Positions 24,001 to 35,185 of a stretch of DNA of 64,000 nucleotides are shown in pieces. Origin of the DNA: Phialocephala subalpina. Taxonomy: Eukaryota > Ascomycota > Leotiomycetes > Helotiales > Mollisiaceae. Both the position numbers and the translations under genes were made by a program. The stretch covers positions 62,001 to 126,000 of the forward strand of contig FJOG01000040.1 in the NCBI GenBank assembly GCA_900073065.1, given 5' to 3'. The notes beneath the pieces were generated by a model, which worked only from the letters and a program-made list of their open reading frames with translations, was not told the origin of the DNA and made no database searches. The first letter of the stretch is position 1, and every line of letters begins with the position of its first letter.

Positions 24001-24645
24001 GCGAGTCAGACCGACGACGTTATGCAACTGTTGCTGCATGTTTCTCCCGTCCCTTGTTCATCTCCACTTCAAACACGGGCGTAGACGGCAGGAATCAGAG
24101 GATGTGATTGAAGGACGGCGGTCCCTAGAAGGCGATGCAGCCAGGGTCCAAAAGCAATCTGTATGGCTTCATATCTCGTTACCAGGCATTCGGAAACCAA
24201 TAGGGGAAGGCGGATGCCTCCCAAAGACCAACTCCATGGAGCATCCTGCAGAAACCCACTTACCAGGAATGAGAGCACAGATTTGGAGGGTGTCATATGT
24301 GATTGTGTGGACTCGGTAGACTTTCCGACTTCATCTATTAGGAAAGGCATGAGGAAAGTGCTATTCTCTTGCTCTCTCATGACTTCAGCAGCACCAGGCA
24401 GTACATATAGCCTTGAAGCCAAAATAGCTGCCAAAAACCTGTGATTATCACAGAATGTGATTGGGAGGAGAGAATTTGATCGGTATGATCATTTAGGAGT
24501 CCAGATATTGGTGTGGGAGATCCAATTCTCCAGGTCAGGTTCTTCAGTCAGGGGTCCTCCCCCAAACCTCATCCTTTTTTCCAACATCATTGGAGCTTTA
24601 ACTCGCATCACAAGCTTAAAGCAGGAATTCAAGCCTTAAAAATTA
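21062..24645. other. 3.6 kb gene desert
   Basis: No ORF in this stretch has convincing composition, motifs or splice structure on either strand. It may be degraded repeat or pseudogene sequence, but no parent family is recognisable by eye. A short hexanucleotide repeat lies at 23165-23196. Minus-strand ORFs at 24069-24434 and 23448-23859 were considered and not accepted. Confidence 0.4.
23165..23196. repeat. Hexanucleotide microsatellite (AAAAGC)n
   Basis: Just over five perfect copies of AAAAGC in a row, in a gene-free region. Confidence 0.9.
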
Positions 24646-24954
24646 CTATTGGCCGCTCAAAAGTTGCAAAGTGATCCCTGCGTTCAACACCCCCTTTAGG
24701 CGTGTAAGGCGGGCAACTATCAGATTATAATGTTGGTACAACTTGATTTGCCCTTCCCTCAGCAACCATGGCTGGAACAGCATCGACGCGGCAGCGACGA
24801 TTCGATATGTGACGGACCAGTTATGTGGCTCGTTCTCGATCGCTTCCGCTACAGTGGTCGAGAACCCTGCATCAGCTATAAGTTGTTGAGTTCTCTCAAG
24901 CTCCATTCTAATGGGATGGCTCACTTGCTGACTCGGCTCTTTCTCGCTTGTCAT
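24646..24954 (-). CDS. Small hypothetical protein, possibly one exon of a longer gene
   Basis: ORF of 102 residues from the ATG at 24954. The N-terminus is hydrophilic and charged; the middle and end are amphipathic-helical with balanced composition (for example TYRIVAAASMLFQPWLL and LYQHYNLIVARL), which looks like real protein. No family is recognised. The frame is open a little upstream with only a TTG, so it may be a 3' exon of a longer gene or a relic. The overlapping plus-strand ORF is leucine-rich and Cys/His-rich in the manner of a shadow frame. Confidence 0.35.
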   Translation of the reverse strand: MTSEKEPSQQVSHPIRMELERTQQLIADAGFSTTVAEAIENEPHNWSVTYRIVAAASMLFQPWLLREGQIKLYQHYNLIVARLTRLKGVLNAGITLQLLSGQ

Positions 24955-25372
24955 TTTGTCCAATGCCTAGAATGCTCCATATCAGAAAACTTTGACTGGA
25001 GTCTCCACGTTTTGGATCTTGTGGTTAAGTTTTATAACTGTTGGTCGATGCCCACGGCTCACAGAGAAGTCCTGCCCAACACGTTCACACCACCACTCAA
25101 CTGCCCCTCCGATATCCAACATTGCGTTGTCATCATATTACTCACCGAGTTTCCACTTCAGGCCCTCTTTACTTCAACTGAACACAGTTCTTCAACATTA
25201 CTCCTTGAGATCGAAGTTGCGAAAGTCACGCTCACCTCGGTCAAGATACTGCTTTTAGCTACAAGACTCAACTTTCTCGCCCTCTCTACAACATAGCATC
25301 GAAATGGGAGCTAAGTGGTGTGACAACGAACCAACAATGAGCATCACCCTCTATTTCAAGTCAACAAACATC
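24955..25372. other. Intergenic, divergent promoter region
   Basis: About 420 bases between the small minus-strand ORF and the plus-strand gene at 25373. No other feature is recognised; the last part is C- and A-rich like a fungal leader. Confidence 0.35.
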
Positions 25373-26687
25373 ATGGACATCAACGCGTTGTTAAATCCAA
25401 AGACTGAGGAGGAGACTCAAGACGTCAAGATGGAAAATAACTTAGCGACGGCGACGCGTTCATACGACTTGCCTATTCATCCACGGGCAACACCTGTCGA
25501 GGTCGGCGGCTACGATCACCACTACCCGACACCAGCCAACAGTTCGTCCCATCAATACAGCAAGATAGTCCCAAAAGTGTCGAATCAACCACCTTGTGGT
25601 CCACTCCCACCAATGAACTTGTCATACGAGGATTGTCCTTCACCAGCCCTCTCCCACGCCGAGTATCACCCATGTCAATCAATCACCCAGATGACGATCC
25701 AGGTGACACAGTCTGAATCTTTGAACAAATGTGCTTCCACGATTTACCATGGTCCAAGACAGCTACAAGTTCAACAGTCTCAACGACGGCCGTCTTATCT
25801 ACCCACGGCATCCCATGTTCAAGCACGACAATGCCCTCCACATCAACGAGACCATCGATCTAGTCGTCTAGAGCGGGACCATCTCCATCAACGAGCAAGC
25901 ACACCCACATCTCCGATCTCCACTTCGTCGCCTTGCCACCTCCAAGCAACATACCAGACAGTAGTGTCTCCTCCAAAGAAAAGGAAGACATGTAGCAACG
26001 AGGCTTACAGACGTGAACAAGTGCACTGGATGCGCTACATGAAAATCGACATGAACATCAAGTGGGGAGCCATCGAGGCCGAATTTCCCATCAAGTTCAA
26101 TCAAGAACGAGATCCCAGCTCTGGAGGCTTGAGCAGCCGTTACTACCGAGACAACTCCCTCCCATGCATCGACGGAGATGGAAATCTCATGTACGATTCC
26201 TCAGGCAAACCGTTGATTATGACGATGAAGGTTCGCTCCAAGGACAATGCCGAATGCGGAGAGGCTCCGTGGACTTTCGTGGAAAGGCATCCTTGGATGG
26301 CGTTGGAATATGAATGGGTATCTATTGAGCACAAGAAAATGGCTGTGAAGATTGTCGCGGACATCGAGAAGACGGATCCGAGCCAGTATACTCGTAAGTT
26401 AACTCTCTTCTCTTTCTCTACTCCATAACCAGTTTTCATCTGACTTGTGCATAGGAAAACAACAATTCGCCGTCGCTATTCGGGAGTTCGAAAGAATCAA
26501 AGACGCGTCGAAGCAAACGAGAAGAAATGGGTCTTTGTCTAATGCCTCAACCTACTCGGGCGACGACCAGGATCTGCTCGACGCTGTGGCCGAACCCACT
26601 GCAGAGGAGATCCTCCAGATGGAAGAAGACGAACGAGAAATGGACAAGTTGTACAAAGAGGCCGCAGAACAAAAGTTCCTCGCTTAG
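25373..26687 (+). CDS. Conserved fungal protein with SANT/Myb-like C-terminal region
   Basis: Two exons, 25373-26393 and 26455-26687, give 417 residues; the intron is GTAAGT...ATAG. I placed the start at the ATG that begins MDINALLNP, a phrase I associate with this kind of fungal protein; a further in-frame ATG at 25304 would add 23 residues. Residues 1-200 are low-complexity, rich in Pro, Ser, Gln and His. A basic KKRKTC motif near 206 may be a nuclear signal. The following block (QVHWMRYMKIDMNIKWGAIE ... SSRYYRDN ... HPWMALEYEWVS) is the ordered part, with spaced Trp residues as in Myb/SANT-like folds. The C-terminus is an acidic coiled-coil-like helix (EEILQMEEDEREMDKLYKEA). A DNA- or chromatin-binding role is inference. 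Confidence 0.75.
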
Positions 26688-27627
26688 ATTGTGGGTTGTC
26701 TTTCTTTAGGCCAGGAGTACTGGCGTCAATAGAAGGCTGGAGCGATGGGTCTTCGTCTGTCTTAGTGGTGTAATGTCGTTGTTGATGATACCCATTTGTA
26801 AATGTGTTGAGCGCATCGTCGCTTTGTTTTTGGCATTTGATGGTCTGTCGTTTGGGTCTTTTTGTATGTTGGCATCGTATTGGGTGTTCAAATGTGGGTT
26901 GGATGAGCTTATGAGTCGGTACTTCGGGGTTCTGTTCATAGAGTCGGTAATTAGAGATGAATACATCTTCGTCTTGATGACTGCTGAGCACTCTGACTCT
27001 TTCGGCAATCAAATCTTGCTTGTGAGAAGTTGCGGCACCTGCGCGAAGCCTGGCACACAGGCCTCGTGCGACTTGAGGCCACAGAGTGCGGAGACGTCAG
27101 CGTTTTCAATCCCACAACGGTCTGTCACGGGCAGCCAAGCTAGGTTGGGCAAGGCTGAGATCTCGACCCGTGGAAGCAAAGGCTGGATGAAAGAGAGACT
27201 CAGAAGCTCCACACAAGGCTGAGACATTAAAAGCGCAGGGTGCCAAACGTAAGAAGGAACCCGCACCGGCCGCTGAGCTGAATTCAAGTTGATGCAGGAA
27301 GAACTCATTTGGGGAGTGATTTTGGAATCGGCAGACATGAAAAGAAAACTGAGCATTGCAGAAATGCCCTGGAAAAGCTGGAACATGCGCTCATATGAGT
27401 ACAATCTCACCAACAGCACGGCTCTCCTTCAAAAGCCGGAACATTCTCGCACCACAAGCGCAAGCACTTCAACAGCAACATGTCCTCCCCTCGAAGTTCT
27501 AGAGTAAACCTTGAATCCCCTCGCACTCGCTCTTCTCGCCCGTTTCTACTTCGTACATTCTCGAGTCTCGGTCAGTGCTTTGGCATGTTCTCAAACGAAT
27601 GGATGCCCCCGCAAAGCTGGGACATCC
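26688..27627. other. Intergenic between convergent genes, with repeat relics
   Basis: About 940 bases between the 3' ends of a plus-strand and a minus-strand gene. ORFs here are unconvincing. The right part, about 27358-27505, holds imperfect copies of the 3' end of the neighbouring HET gene. Confidence 0.45.
27358..27505 (-). repeat. Imperfect copies of the HET gene 3' end
   Basis: Two degenerate segments (about 27358-27440 and 27420-27505) resemble the last coding bases and 3' flank of the HET gene at 27601-27690. The shared words are GC(A/T)..AAAGCTGG(A/G)ACAT and a stop-containing end. Read on the minus strand, the copy nearest 27391 encodes RLLKESRAVGEIVLI before a stop, compared with EFLRERGVAVEELILV before the stop of the real gene. 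They look like decayed tandem duplicates. Confidence 0.5.
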
Positions 27628-29676
27628 TCATACGAGAATGAGCTCTTCGACAGCAACACCCCTTTCCCTCAAAAATTCTGGAGTCAATCTTGGATCAAAA
27701 TCCGTACGATCCCCAGTCTCCACGTTCTCGAACCACTGCTTCATCATATCCTCAAGGTTCTCAGCTTCTTCTTGTGCAGCTTCCTCGTCTCCGTATATAT
27801 ACCTCCACGGCGATGGAAGAGGTGGCAATCGAGGGTCTTTCTGCGTTCGACAATCCCCATTCGCGAACATCATCACACTTTGTCCATCTTGCACATTCTC
27901 TTGCCTTGCGCTCCAACCAGAAGGAAGTGGACCCAGTAGAGCTTCAGCATCCATGATTCCAGGAACATAACAAGACCCAACAATTCGAAAGCGTTTCTCC
28001 TCTGAGAGTTCGTCTAGTCGTAAAATGAGAGGAAGGTAGCAACCTAGGATGACAGCCACGCGGTCTCCGAGCCTAGCAGATGGAGGACCGACCCCAATAT
28101 GACCCTCACCTGTCTTGAAGAACGACCGGCCTCCGATCGCTCGCCGGATTTCGTACAAGATCTTGCCTGCCGCCTCTGGATCTAAGTAGCTTGGGTCATC
28201 GAGGTTATTCAGGTCTGTTAAGAATGTCCTGACTTCATCCAAACCAGGCCAGATCTTCTCTCTAACAGGATTCTTCTCAGCCATCTGTCCACCCACAATC
28301 ATTTCCGCGAAATAACCAAAACTAAAATGACCCCTGATGCCTTCGGACATTGACAGCTGCATCCATGATCGACAAATTTCTTGAATCTCGGTACCTGTTC
28401 TGAACGACATTACGAGCGGAGAGGCGTAGCTCAGACTCCCAACCACGACTCCTTCGATGCTAAGACTACTACCAGGACTCCCCACAGTTGGAAAAGCACG
28501 AGAATCACCAGAACATCGGCCATTAAAATTCGTTGTATTGGTGCGACGCCAATCAGGAACCCAAGATGGAAGATCAATGTCCTGAGAAGTTTGGGATATT
28601 TCGCAATAGGCGAAGAGTTCGGCGTCACCTAGCTTTGATAACCATTCTTTTGCAAAGTTTGTATACACTTCTTCTACGGTAGAAAAATAATCGGGGACAA
28701 TAATTCTGCTACGCTCGGGGTACAGAAGACTGCGAATTGCATACAGCCGGTCGCGAGGATCACTGCAAACCAATTTCCGAGTGTGATTCAGGGTATGTGA
28801 GAGACCATTGGCGGTAGCTTTGCATCCTCGTCGAATAATTGGCCCGACAGGATTGGTAAGCAAATTTCCAAAGTCCAAATATTCGATAAGTTCATCTAAT
28901 ACTGCAGACTTCATCCAGATCCACTCAAGTCCAGAAGTTGTGATTTTCCAGTCGAGGCTTTTTTCACCAACCACGAGGGTAGCTTTCCGAGCCAACACAA
29001 TTTCCTGGAACACCCAAAGCCGTGAAAACCATTCCCGAGTAAGAATGTCCTTGACTGCAAACCAACTTTCTTTGTGAGATATTAAAACTTCTGTGTTATT
29101 CCCCAAGGTATTGGGCCAGCTTCCTGGCTTTGTCTTATTCGTCATTTCGTCCGGATCGTACGTGTTGCCTTCTCCTATAAGCTTCAGGGTCTGCAAAGCA
29201 AGATCGCTATTGGGACTGCTGGGTCCCAGCCACACGATAACTTCACGGGCATTATTGTAAATCGAGCCCATTTCTACGACTTCCGAGCTTCGCTCATCCA
29301 TGTCGCCCTGGTTGATACAAATCGCGTCAATCCACAATGTCCTTGGCTCGGCGGGACATCGAAGGTGTTGAAGAGCGGCGAAGAGATTCTCAGCAATGCC
29401 CAAAGTAGAGGATCTCTTGTGGCGTTTCCTCGTCTTCTGCGGCTTGGAGGGATTGAAGAGTCTTCCCAATTTGTGAGAAGCTTTGCGCACGTAAATTGTC
29501 TCTGTCGGATCGGGATATCCCCATGCGTAAGACAGTGCTTCATAATCTGGGTTCGTTGACAGTTGAGCGTGGAGTATCTCAATCTGAACATCAGACCCAG
29601 GAAGACCAGGCTGCAGCCTGACCAATCGAATCTCCGAACGGTCCGGCGGCAAAGGAGTGTATTGGTACTTCTCCAT
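27628..29676 (-). CDS. Heterokaryon incompatibility (HET) domain protein
   Basis: Single-exon reading of 682 residues from the ATG at 29676. The start region EKYQYTPLPPDRSEIRLVRL is typical of HET proteins. The HET domain follows: YEALSYAWG near 43, TLWIDAICINQGDMDERSSE, MGSIYNNAREVIVWLG and WFSRLWVFQEIVLA. A long C-terminal region follows, with the common REWLS...YAIRSLLYP-type pattern and a WVPDWR block. HET proteins act in fungal allorecognition and can trigger cell death; most family members have no known partner. The frame stays open upstream of the ATG to a TTG at 29901, and that extra part is Arg/Ser/Thr-rich like a mitochondrial presequence, so a 5' exon is possible. Degenerate copies of its 3' end lie just downstream. 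Confidence 0.9.
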   Translation of the reverse strand: MEKYQYTPLPPDRSEIRLVRLQPGLPGSDVQIEILHAQLSTNPDYEALSYAWGYPDPTETIYVRKASHKLGRLFNPSKPQKTRKRHKRSSTLGIAENLFAALQHLRCPAEPRTLWIDAICINQGDMDERSSEVVEMGSIYNNAREVIVWLGPSSPNSDLALQTLKLIGEGNTYDPDEMTNKTKPGSWPNTLGNNTEVLISHKESWFAVKDILTREWFSRLWVFQEIVLARKATLVVGEKSLDWKITTSGLEWIWMKSAVLDELIEYLDFGNLLTNPVGPIIRRGCKATANGLSHTLNHTRKLVCSDPRDRLYAIRSLLYPERSRIIVPDYFSTVEEVYTNFAKEWLSKLGDAELFAYCEISQTSQDIDLPSWVPDWRRTNTTNFNGRCSGDSRAFPTVGSPGSSLSIEGVVVGSLSYASPLVMSFRTGTEIQEICRSWMQLSMSEGIRGHFSFGYFAEMIVGGQMAEKNPVREKIWPGLDEVRTFLTDLNNLDDPSYLDPEAAGKILYEIRRAIGGRSFFKTGEGHIGVGPPSARLGDRVAVILGCYLPLILRLDELSEEKRFRIVGSCYVPGIMDAEALLGPLPSGWSARQENVQDGQSVMMFANGDCRTQKDPRLPPLPSPWRYIYGDEEAAQEEAENLEDMMKQWFENVETGDRTDFDPRLTPEFLRERGVAVEELILV

Positions 29677-31973
29677 CGAATGTGGCGCTTCCGAAATGGC
29701 GTATCTGGATGTTCTGATGATGGAGGGAGATTGAGCTGCTACCAGAGTTGGAAATGTTGTGGTAAAGAAACGAGGCGCACTCGAAGAGAATAGAAGCTTA
29801 GCGTCAGCCTCACTCCTGACACCCGAAAATGGACACCGAGCAAACGATAGGCTGTAACAACATGTCCTGCATGTCCACGAGCGCTTGAGACATCTCAACA
29901 AATCAGCTCGTCAGAACAGCGATGAAAAAAAGCAAATTGAAGCGCAAGAACACGAAATACACTATGCAAAGCAGGCAGTACGTGAAGTCCATCCTCCTCA
30001 ACGAAGGACATTCGCACAGCAAATGAGCATGAACAATATCGAGACAACTGTGTCGAGCTCACTAATGGAGCAAAAATATTGGAGAAAGTTCTGAAGTCGC
30101 GATCGCAAACATAATTTCAAGGTCGCGAAAAGTGGATCCAAGCACGTGCTCTAGCGTCTTGGCACCGTACCTCGACGAAGGAGGAAATCTCGAACTCGAA
30201 AACCTAGACCGATTGTCCCAACACTCGAGGTACTTTGAACGTACTTTCAAGGCAAAATTTGACCATCATCAAACCTTTTCTCAGGATATCATTCCATTCA
30301 AATTCTCTGCGATCAGGTCCTGCAATCTGCTATGGCCAATGACCTTTTCGATCCTTTGAAGAATATCGAACTCAACCTAGCAATTGCCCCGTGCTCTATT
30401 CTCCAACTGGCACGTTTCTAAGCTCAGATTCGGTGAATGCCCCCAACTTCTCCATGCTTTGGCCTATTACTTTCTGAAATATCACGGGAGGGGTATAATC
30501 AAGTATGCATTCAAACCCGTCAAGATGATCTCGAGAGCGAACTTTATATCTAGAAAGAACAAAATATGACCATACGATTTGCATGGTAGACTCTGAAATT
30601 CTCACCACCTATCTCACCTCCAAACAACCAAGCCCGAAATTCGATCACGTATCACAGTACTGAGTCCTCGCCTAGCCACAAAGATCATGCTCCTCTTCTT
30701 CTACCCCACCCATCTTTTCCTCAGTGATTTGCTTTCGCACGCCATCAACAAGACACAGATGGCAAGTAACTCGCTTGCTTGGTGGAAGAGAGCAGGAGAG
30801 CAGCAGAGCCGAAACGAAATGCTAGATAGTCGAACTCGATGCTTGCCAGCCAGGCCAGCAATGAGAGAGGCGAGAAATGTGTGATGCTGATAATCAGGAG
30901 AAATATGTCGTCGGGATGAGATCTTGAGGAATATGTCTGGGTTGGATGAGTAGCGAAAGGTGATTAGGCGACCAAATTGATAGTAGACTTGGCGTAAGCA
31001 TGTTGGGTTCGTTCTTGTTCCTGAGGAGTTGGGAGAATGCCGTTTATAAAGTTGGAGCCACGGTGATACTTCCAGTCTCTGTCCCTCTGTTTGCATCTCG
31101 AGAGCTATTCTCTGTTTTCAGAGACTAGAACGGAACGCCTTGCTGGGCCCCTTGGTCGACAGATGGAACACAGCATGTGAAAGCAGGGGTTGCAATGCCA
31201 AGCAAAATTGTTGAAGGGGTAACGTTCGATACAAAATGAAATGCATTGAATTTAAGAATGAGAGTTTACCCATCGAATAGCTGCTAGCCTCAGATCCTGA
31301 TTTCAATACCCCAGACCTGGAGGTACAATCAAAAGGCAGTAACCTGTCACTTGACAAACTGCAATTACACAAAACACAAGTCAAGCAATGCATTCTTACC
31401 AAACCAAAACCCTCATATCACCTCAAACACCCAATCAAGCAGGGACATTATCATCAGAAGAAAACCAGTATGTTGCATTTGCATTGAATTCGCTGATCGC
31501 ACTCGATTTACACCTCAACACCATGATATGATTCGCATGCGTTCTTTCTTTGCTCTTTCCCACCCATCAATCCTTGCATAATAGACGACGCATGAGAAAA
31601 GAAACGCTCCTGCCTGTAGAAAGAAGAAGAAAAAAAGATTCGGGTTTTCAAAGTCCAGAGTCTCGAAAAAGATCCTCCATTATCCTTTCTTTTCCGCTCT
31701 GCTTATACATTCGACAATTCTGATTTGATTTCGTTCTGGAAAACGCTTGAAAGCCTAGCCGAGCTGGTCGCTCACTGTCGTAAGGTGTAGATGTCCTGAA
31801 TGTTTGATTCCATTCCGTGACTTCTCGTGCTTTCGACGAGCAATTTGCTGACAGGCTCTCTCCTTGGTTGGTAGAAAGGGATGGGGTATCGGAGGAGCAG
31901 AGGACCGAGATGGTGGGTCGAAGGGGGAAATGTGCATCGGTGTCTGTGTATGGTCGGAATATTATCGGAGGCG
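29677..31973. other. 2.3 kb without a supported gene
   Basis: This separates the HET gene from the 3' end of cdc42; both are on the minus strand. Short ORFs on both strands (for example about 30701-31096 minus and 30687-30884 plus) overlap each other and have no recognisable features. It should contain the HET promoter and the cdc42 3' flank. Confidence 0.4.
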
Positions 31974-32859
<886 letters not shown>

Positions 32860-34005
32860 TGTTCCAATCTCAGCCCTTCCAACTTGCGATCACCAACCCG
32901 AGACAAGATGCTCCGCGAACCACTTCTCTTCTTTTCTACAGCTTCGTGATTGTGCTGCTCTGCCCGCGGGAGGGAGACCGACGCGGAAATCGAGATGGAA
33001 TGGGCGTGGAGATGGAGAAAGGTTGTCGTGATGGAATTCTTGGGGCACGAGGTAGTCGGGTCTCGTAGACTAACGAACCGATAAAGCTGACCCTTTTCGG
33101 ATTAACTCCGGATAAAGTCAAGGACCGAGATAATTCACCCGCGGATTGGGATCCAAGACACAGCAGTCAACAACTCGAACTCGATTAAGATTTTCTTCAA
33201 CCTCAATGGGATGGCGAGTGTTGTGCAGCAGCGAACGGAAGCAGTGACAAGGAGACAGAAGGGACCAGAACCTGATTGTCGCAGGGATGGGGATGCCCGA
33301 TGGTGGCGGATCAGACAGATGGTGATTCAGGAAGGTGATGAGGCAGGAAGGCAACGACTGGATTGAGGCAGTGTGTCTGGAGTGCCGTCTGCTTGGGGAA
33401 GTCGTGAAACAGCGACCGAGGGAAACACGAAGGGAGACAGCTGTGATTGGGATAGCAGGAGGCAGACCCGCTACAATAGGGATGGATCTGCTGTTGGAAC
33501 AATCTGCAGGAAATGAACGACTGGTCTGCAAAGGATTGTGATCGAATACGAGGTGGCAGCAGATATTGCTAGCGAATGAAGATATATTCCACAATGAGCA
33601 GGAGTGCACAACGAGCCGGTCGAAGATGTGATATTGATGCTGGAGCAGGATTGATACGAAGGGCAGCAGCCAGATTTGTTGGGCGTTCCTCGATTTGTTG
33701 TTTTAATTTCCCCTTCTCCATCAGCTCCTCCATTCCCCAGTCACTTGCTTCTCCTCTGCACCTCTGGCATCCTCGACCAGGGTTCCCAGCAGAATACCGC
33801 CCATTTGCCCTACCGTCCCTGAACACCACCGCACGCACGATACAGAAGCAGGCGCGTCGCGTGGGATAAGACACGACTACGGGATATAAGCCACGACTAA
33901 AGATATCGCGACACGACCATCTGCAACCACTCATCCACCATCAACCACTACAAGAAATTACATTCGGCCAGCCAAGTCCAGATTCACAGCCGCCGCTAGG
34001 GAATC
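32860..34005. other. Divergent promoter region of cdc42 and vma22-like gene
   Basis: About 1.15 kb between divergent genes. It must hold both promoters and the cdc42 5' leader. No confident motif or ORF was identified. Confidence 0.4.
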
Positions 34006-34792
34006 ATGGCTTCCTCCGTCTCCCTATCTCTCGAAATCGACTGTCTATTCGAACACTACCTCTCTCTCCTCGACCAATACACTACTCTCCGCACCCAACT
34101 TAGTGCCCTGCAAATATCGGTACGCCCCTATTTTCCGAACTCTAATTCTACGCTCTGTCCTCTTACTTGCTACTTCCCCTCTTGCCACTTCTCACTGACA
34201 TTTTGACGTGAAGGGTCAACAGAATCTTGCTAGAGCGAAATTCCATGCCCCGAATGGAGTGGTGTATGGGGAGGGCATGTATGATGGGCGGATGCAGGCT
34301 GTGAGGAGATGTCGTGTTACTGAGGATCCCGATGGTGTCGTGGAGGTGACAGCTGGAGGAGGAGGGGTAGAGACGGAGAAAGAGAAAGATTCGGATGCTT
34401 CCGAGAAGGAGAAGGGGGACACTGCAGATGCAGATGCAGAGGACGAGAATGACAACACTGCTGCAGATGCAGGTGCGGCGAACTCCTCTTCGAATGCCGC
34501 AGACGAATATACGGAGAAGGCAGACGAGAAGAAGAATACGAAAGCGAAAGACCCCGCACGAATGTTCGGCCTCCTTACACCGGAAGCTTTGAAGAAGGCG
34601 CAGGCAGATTCGATACAGATGGTTGAGAAGACAATACCTGAGCTCTGTCGTGTTAATGCAGAGATGTTAGAGGTTGAGATCAAGATCCGTCGAGCGAGGA
34701 AATATAGATCGAAAGCTGAGGAGAAGGACTTGAAGGAGATGGGGGAGAAGGAGAATAACCCAAATGTTGCTGGACTTTCGATAGAAGCATAA
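34006..34792 (+). CDS. vma22: V-ATPase assembly factor Vma22 / CCDC115-like
   Basis: Two exons, 34006-34119 and 34214-34792, give 230 residues; the intron is in phase 0. The N-terminus is a coiled coil (EHYLSLLDQYTTLRTQLSAL) followed by GQQNLARAKFHAPNGVVYGEG and YDGRMQAVRR, the conserved start of the Vma22/CCDC115 family. A disordered acidic insert of about 90 residues (Asp, Glu, Ala, Lys) separates it from the conserved C-terminus, which has DPARMFGLLTPEALKKAQ and IPELCRVNAEMLEVEIKIRR. In yeast Vma22 works with Vma12 and Vma21 in the ER to assemble the V-ATPase Vo sector. The match is by pattern only; the long acidic insert is typical of filamentous fungi. It is divergent from cdc42. Confidence 0.8.
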
Positions 34793-35185
34793 TTGAAATC
34801 TGATGGAATTTGGCTATCAATGCCTGAGGAGAATTCGTTTGCAAAGTGTACGAGGGATCTTGACAATTTTCACTCTTGAATACCTCGATTCTCATGGCGG
34901 AAGTGATGTCATGTTGGGGAGTACCAGAGTCGGGATTGTTCAGATCCAAATTCAAGAAACTGGATTGCAGAACACTTGACGCAAGTACGGACATTGAAGG
35001 TCGTGAAAATCATCGAATTTATTTGATGCTAGCAAATCCATGCAAAGGCAATGCAATGTCCCTCCCTGAGCAGGAGAATCATTAATGTACAACCCATTTC
35101 CCCCAGCTATGCGACCAAATCCACCGCAAAACGCCAGAGCAGAATGTCCCAAAGTCCCCAGTGCATTGAAAACCGCGACTTTAAG
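34793..35185. other. Intergenic between convergent genes
   Basis: About 390 bases between the 3' ends of the Vma22-like gene and the DNA ligase gene. No gene is seen; it probably holds both 3' flanks. Confidence 0.45.

Noticed and set aside
24069..24434. Minus-strand ORF of 121 codons
   Set aside because: Composition is plausible in part but there is no motif, no splice partner and an overlapping plus-strand ORF of the same quality.
24730..25296. Plus-strand ORF of 188 codons
   Set aside because: Leu/Ser/Cys-rich shadow frame, partly opposite a better minus-strand ORF, with no recognisable pattern.
30687..31096. Opposing ORFs on both strands between the HET gene and cdc42
   Set aside because: Neither has features beyond being open; they are shadows of one another.
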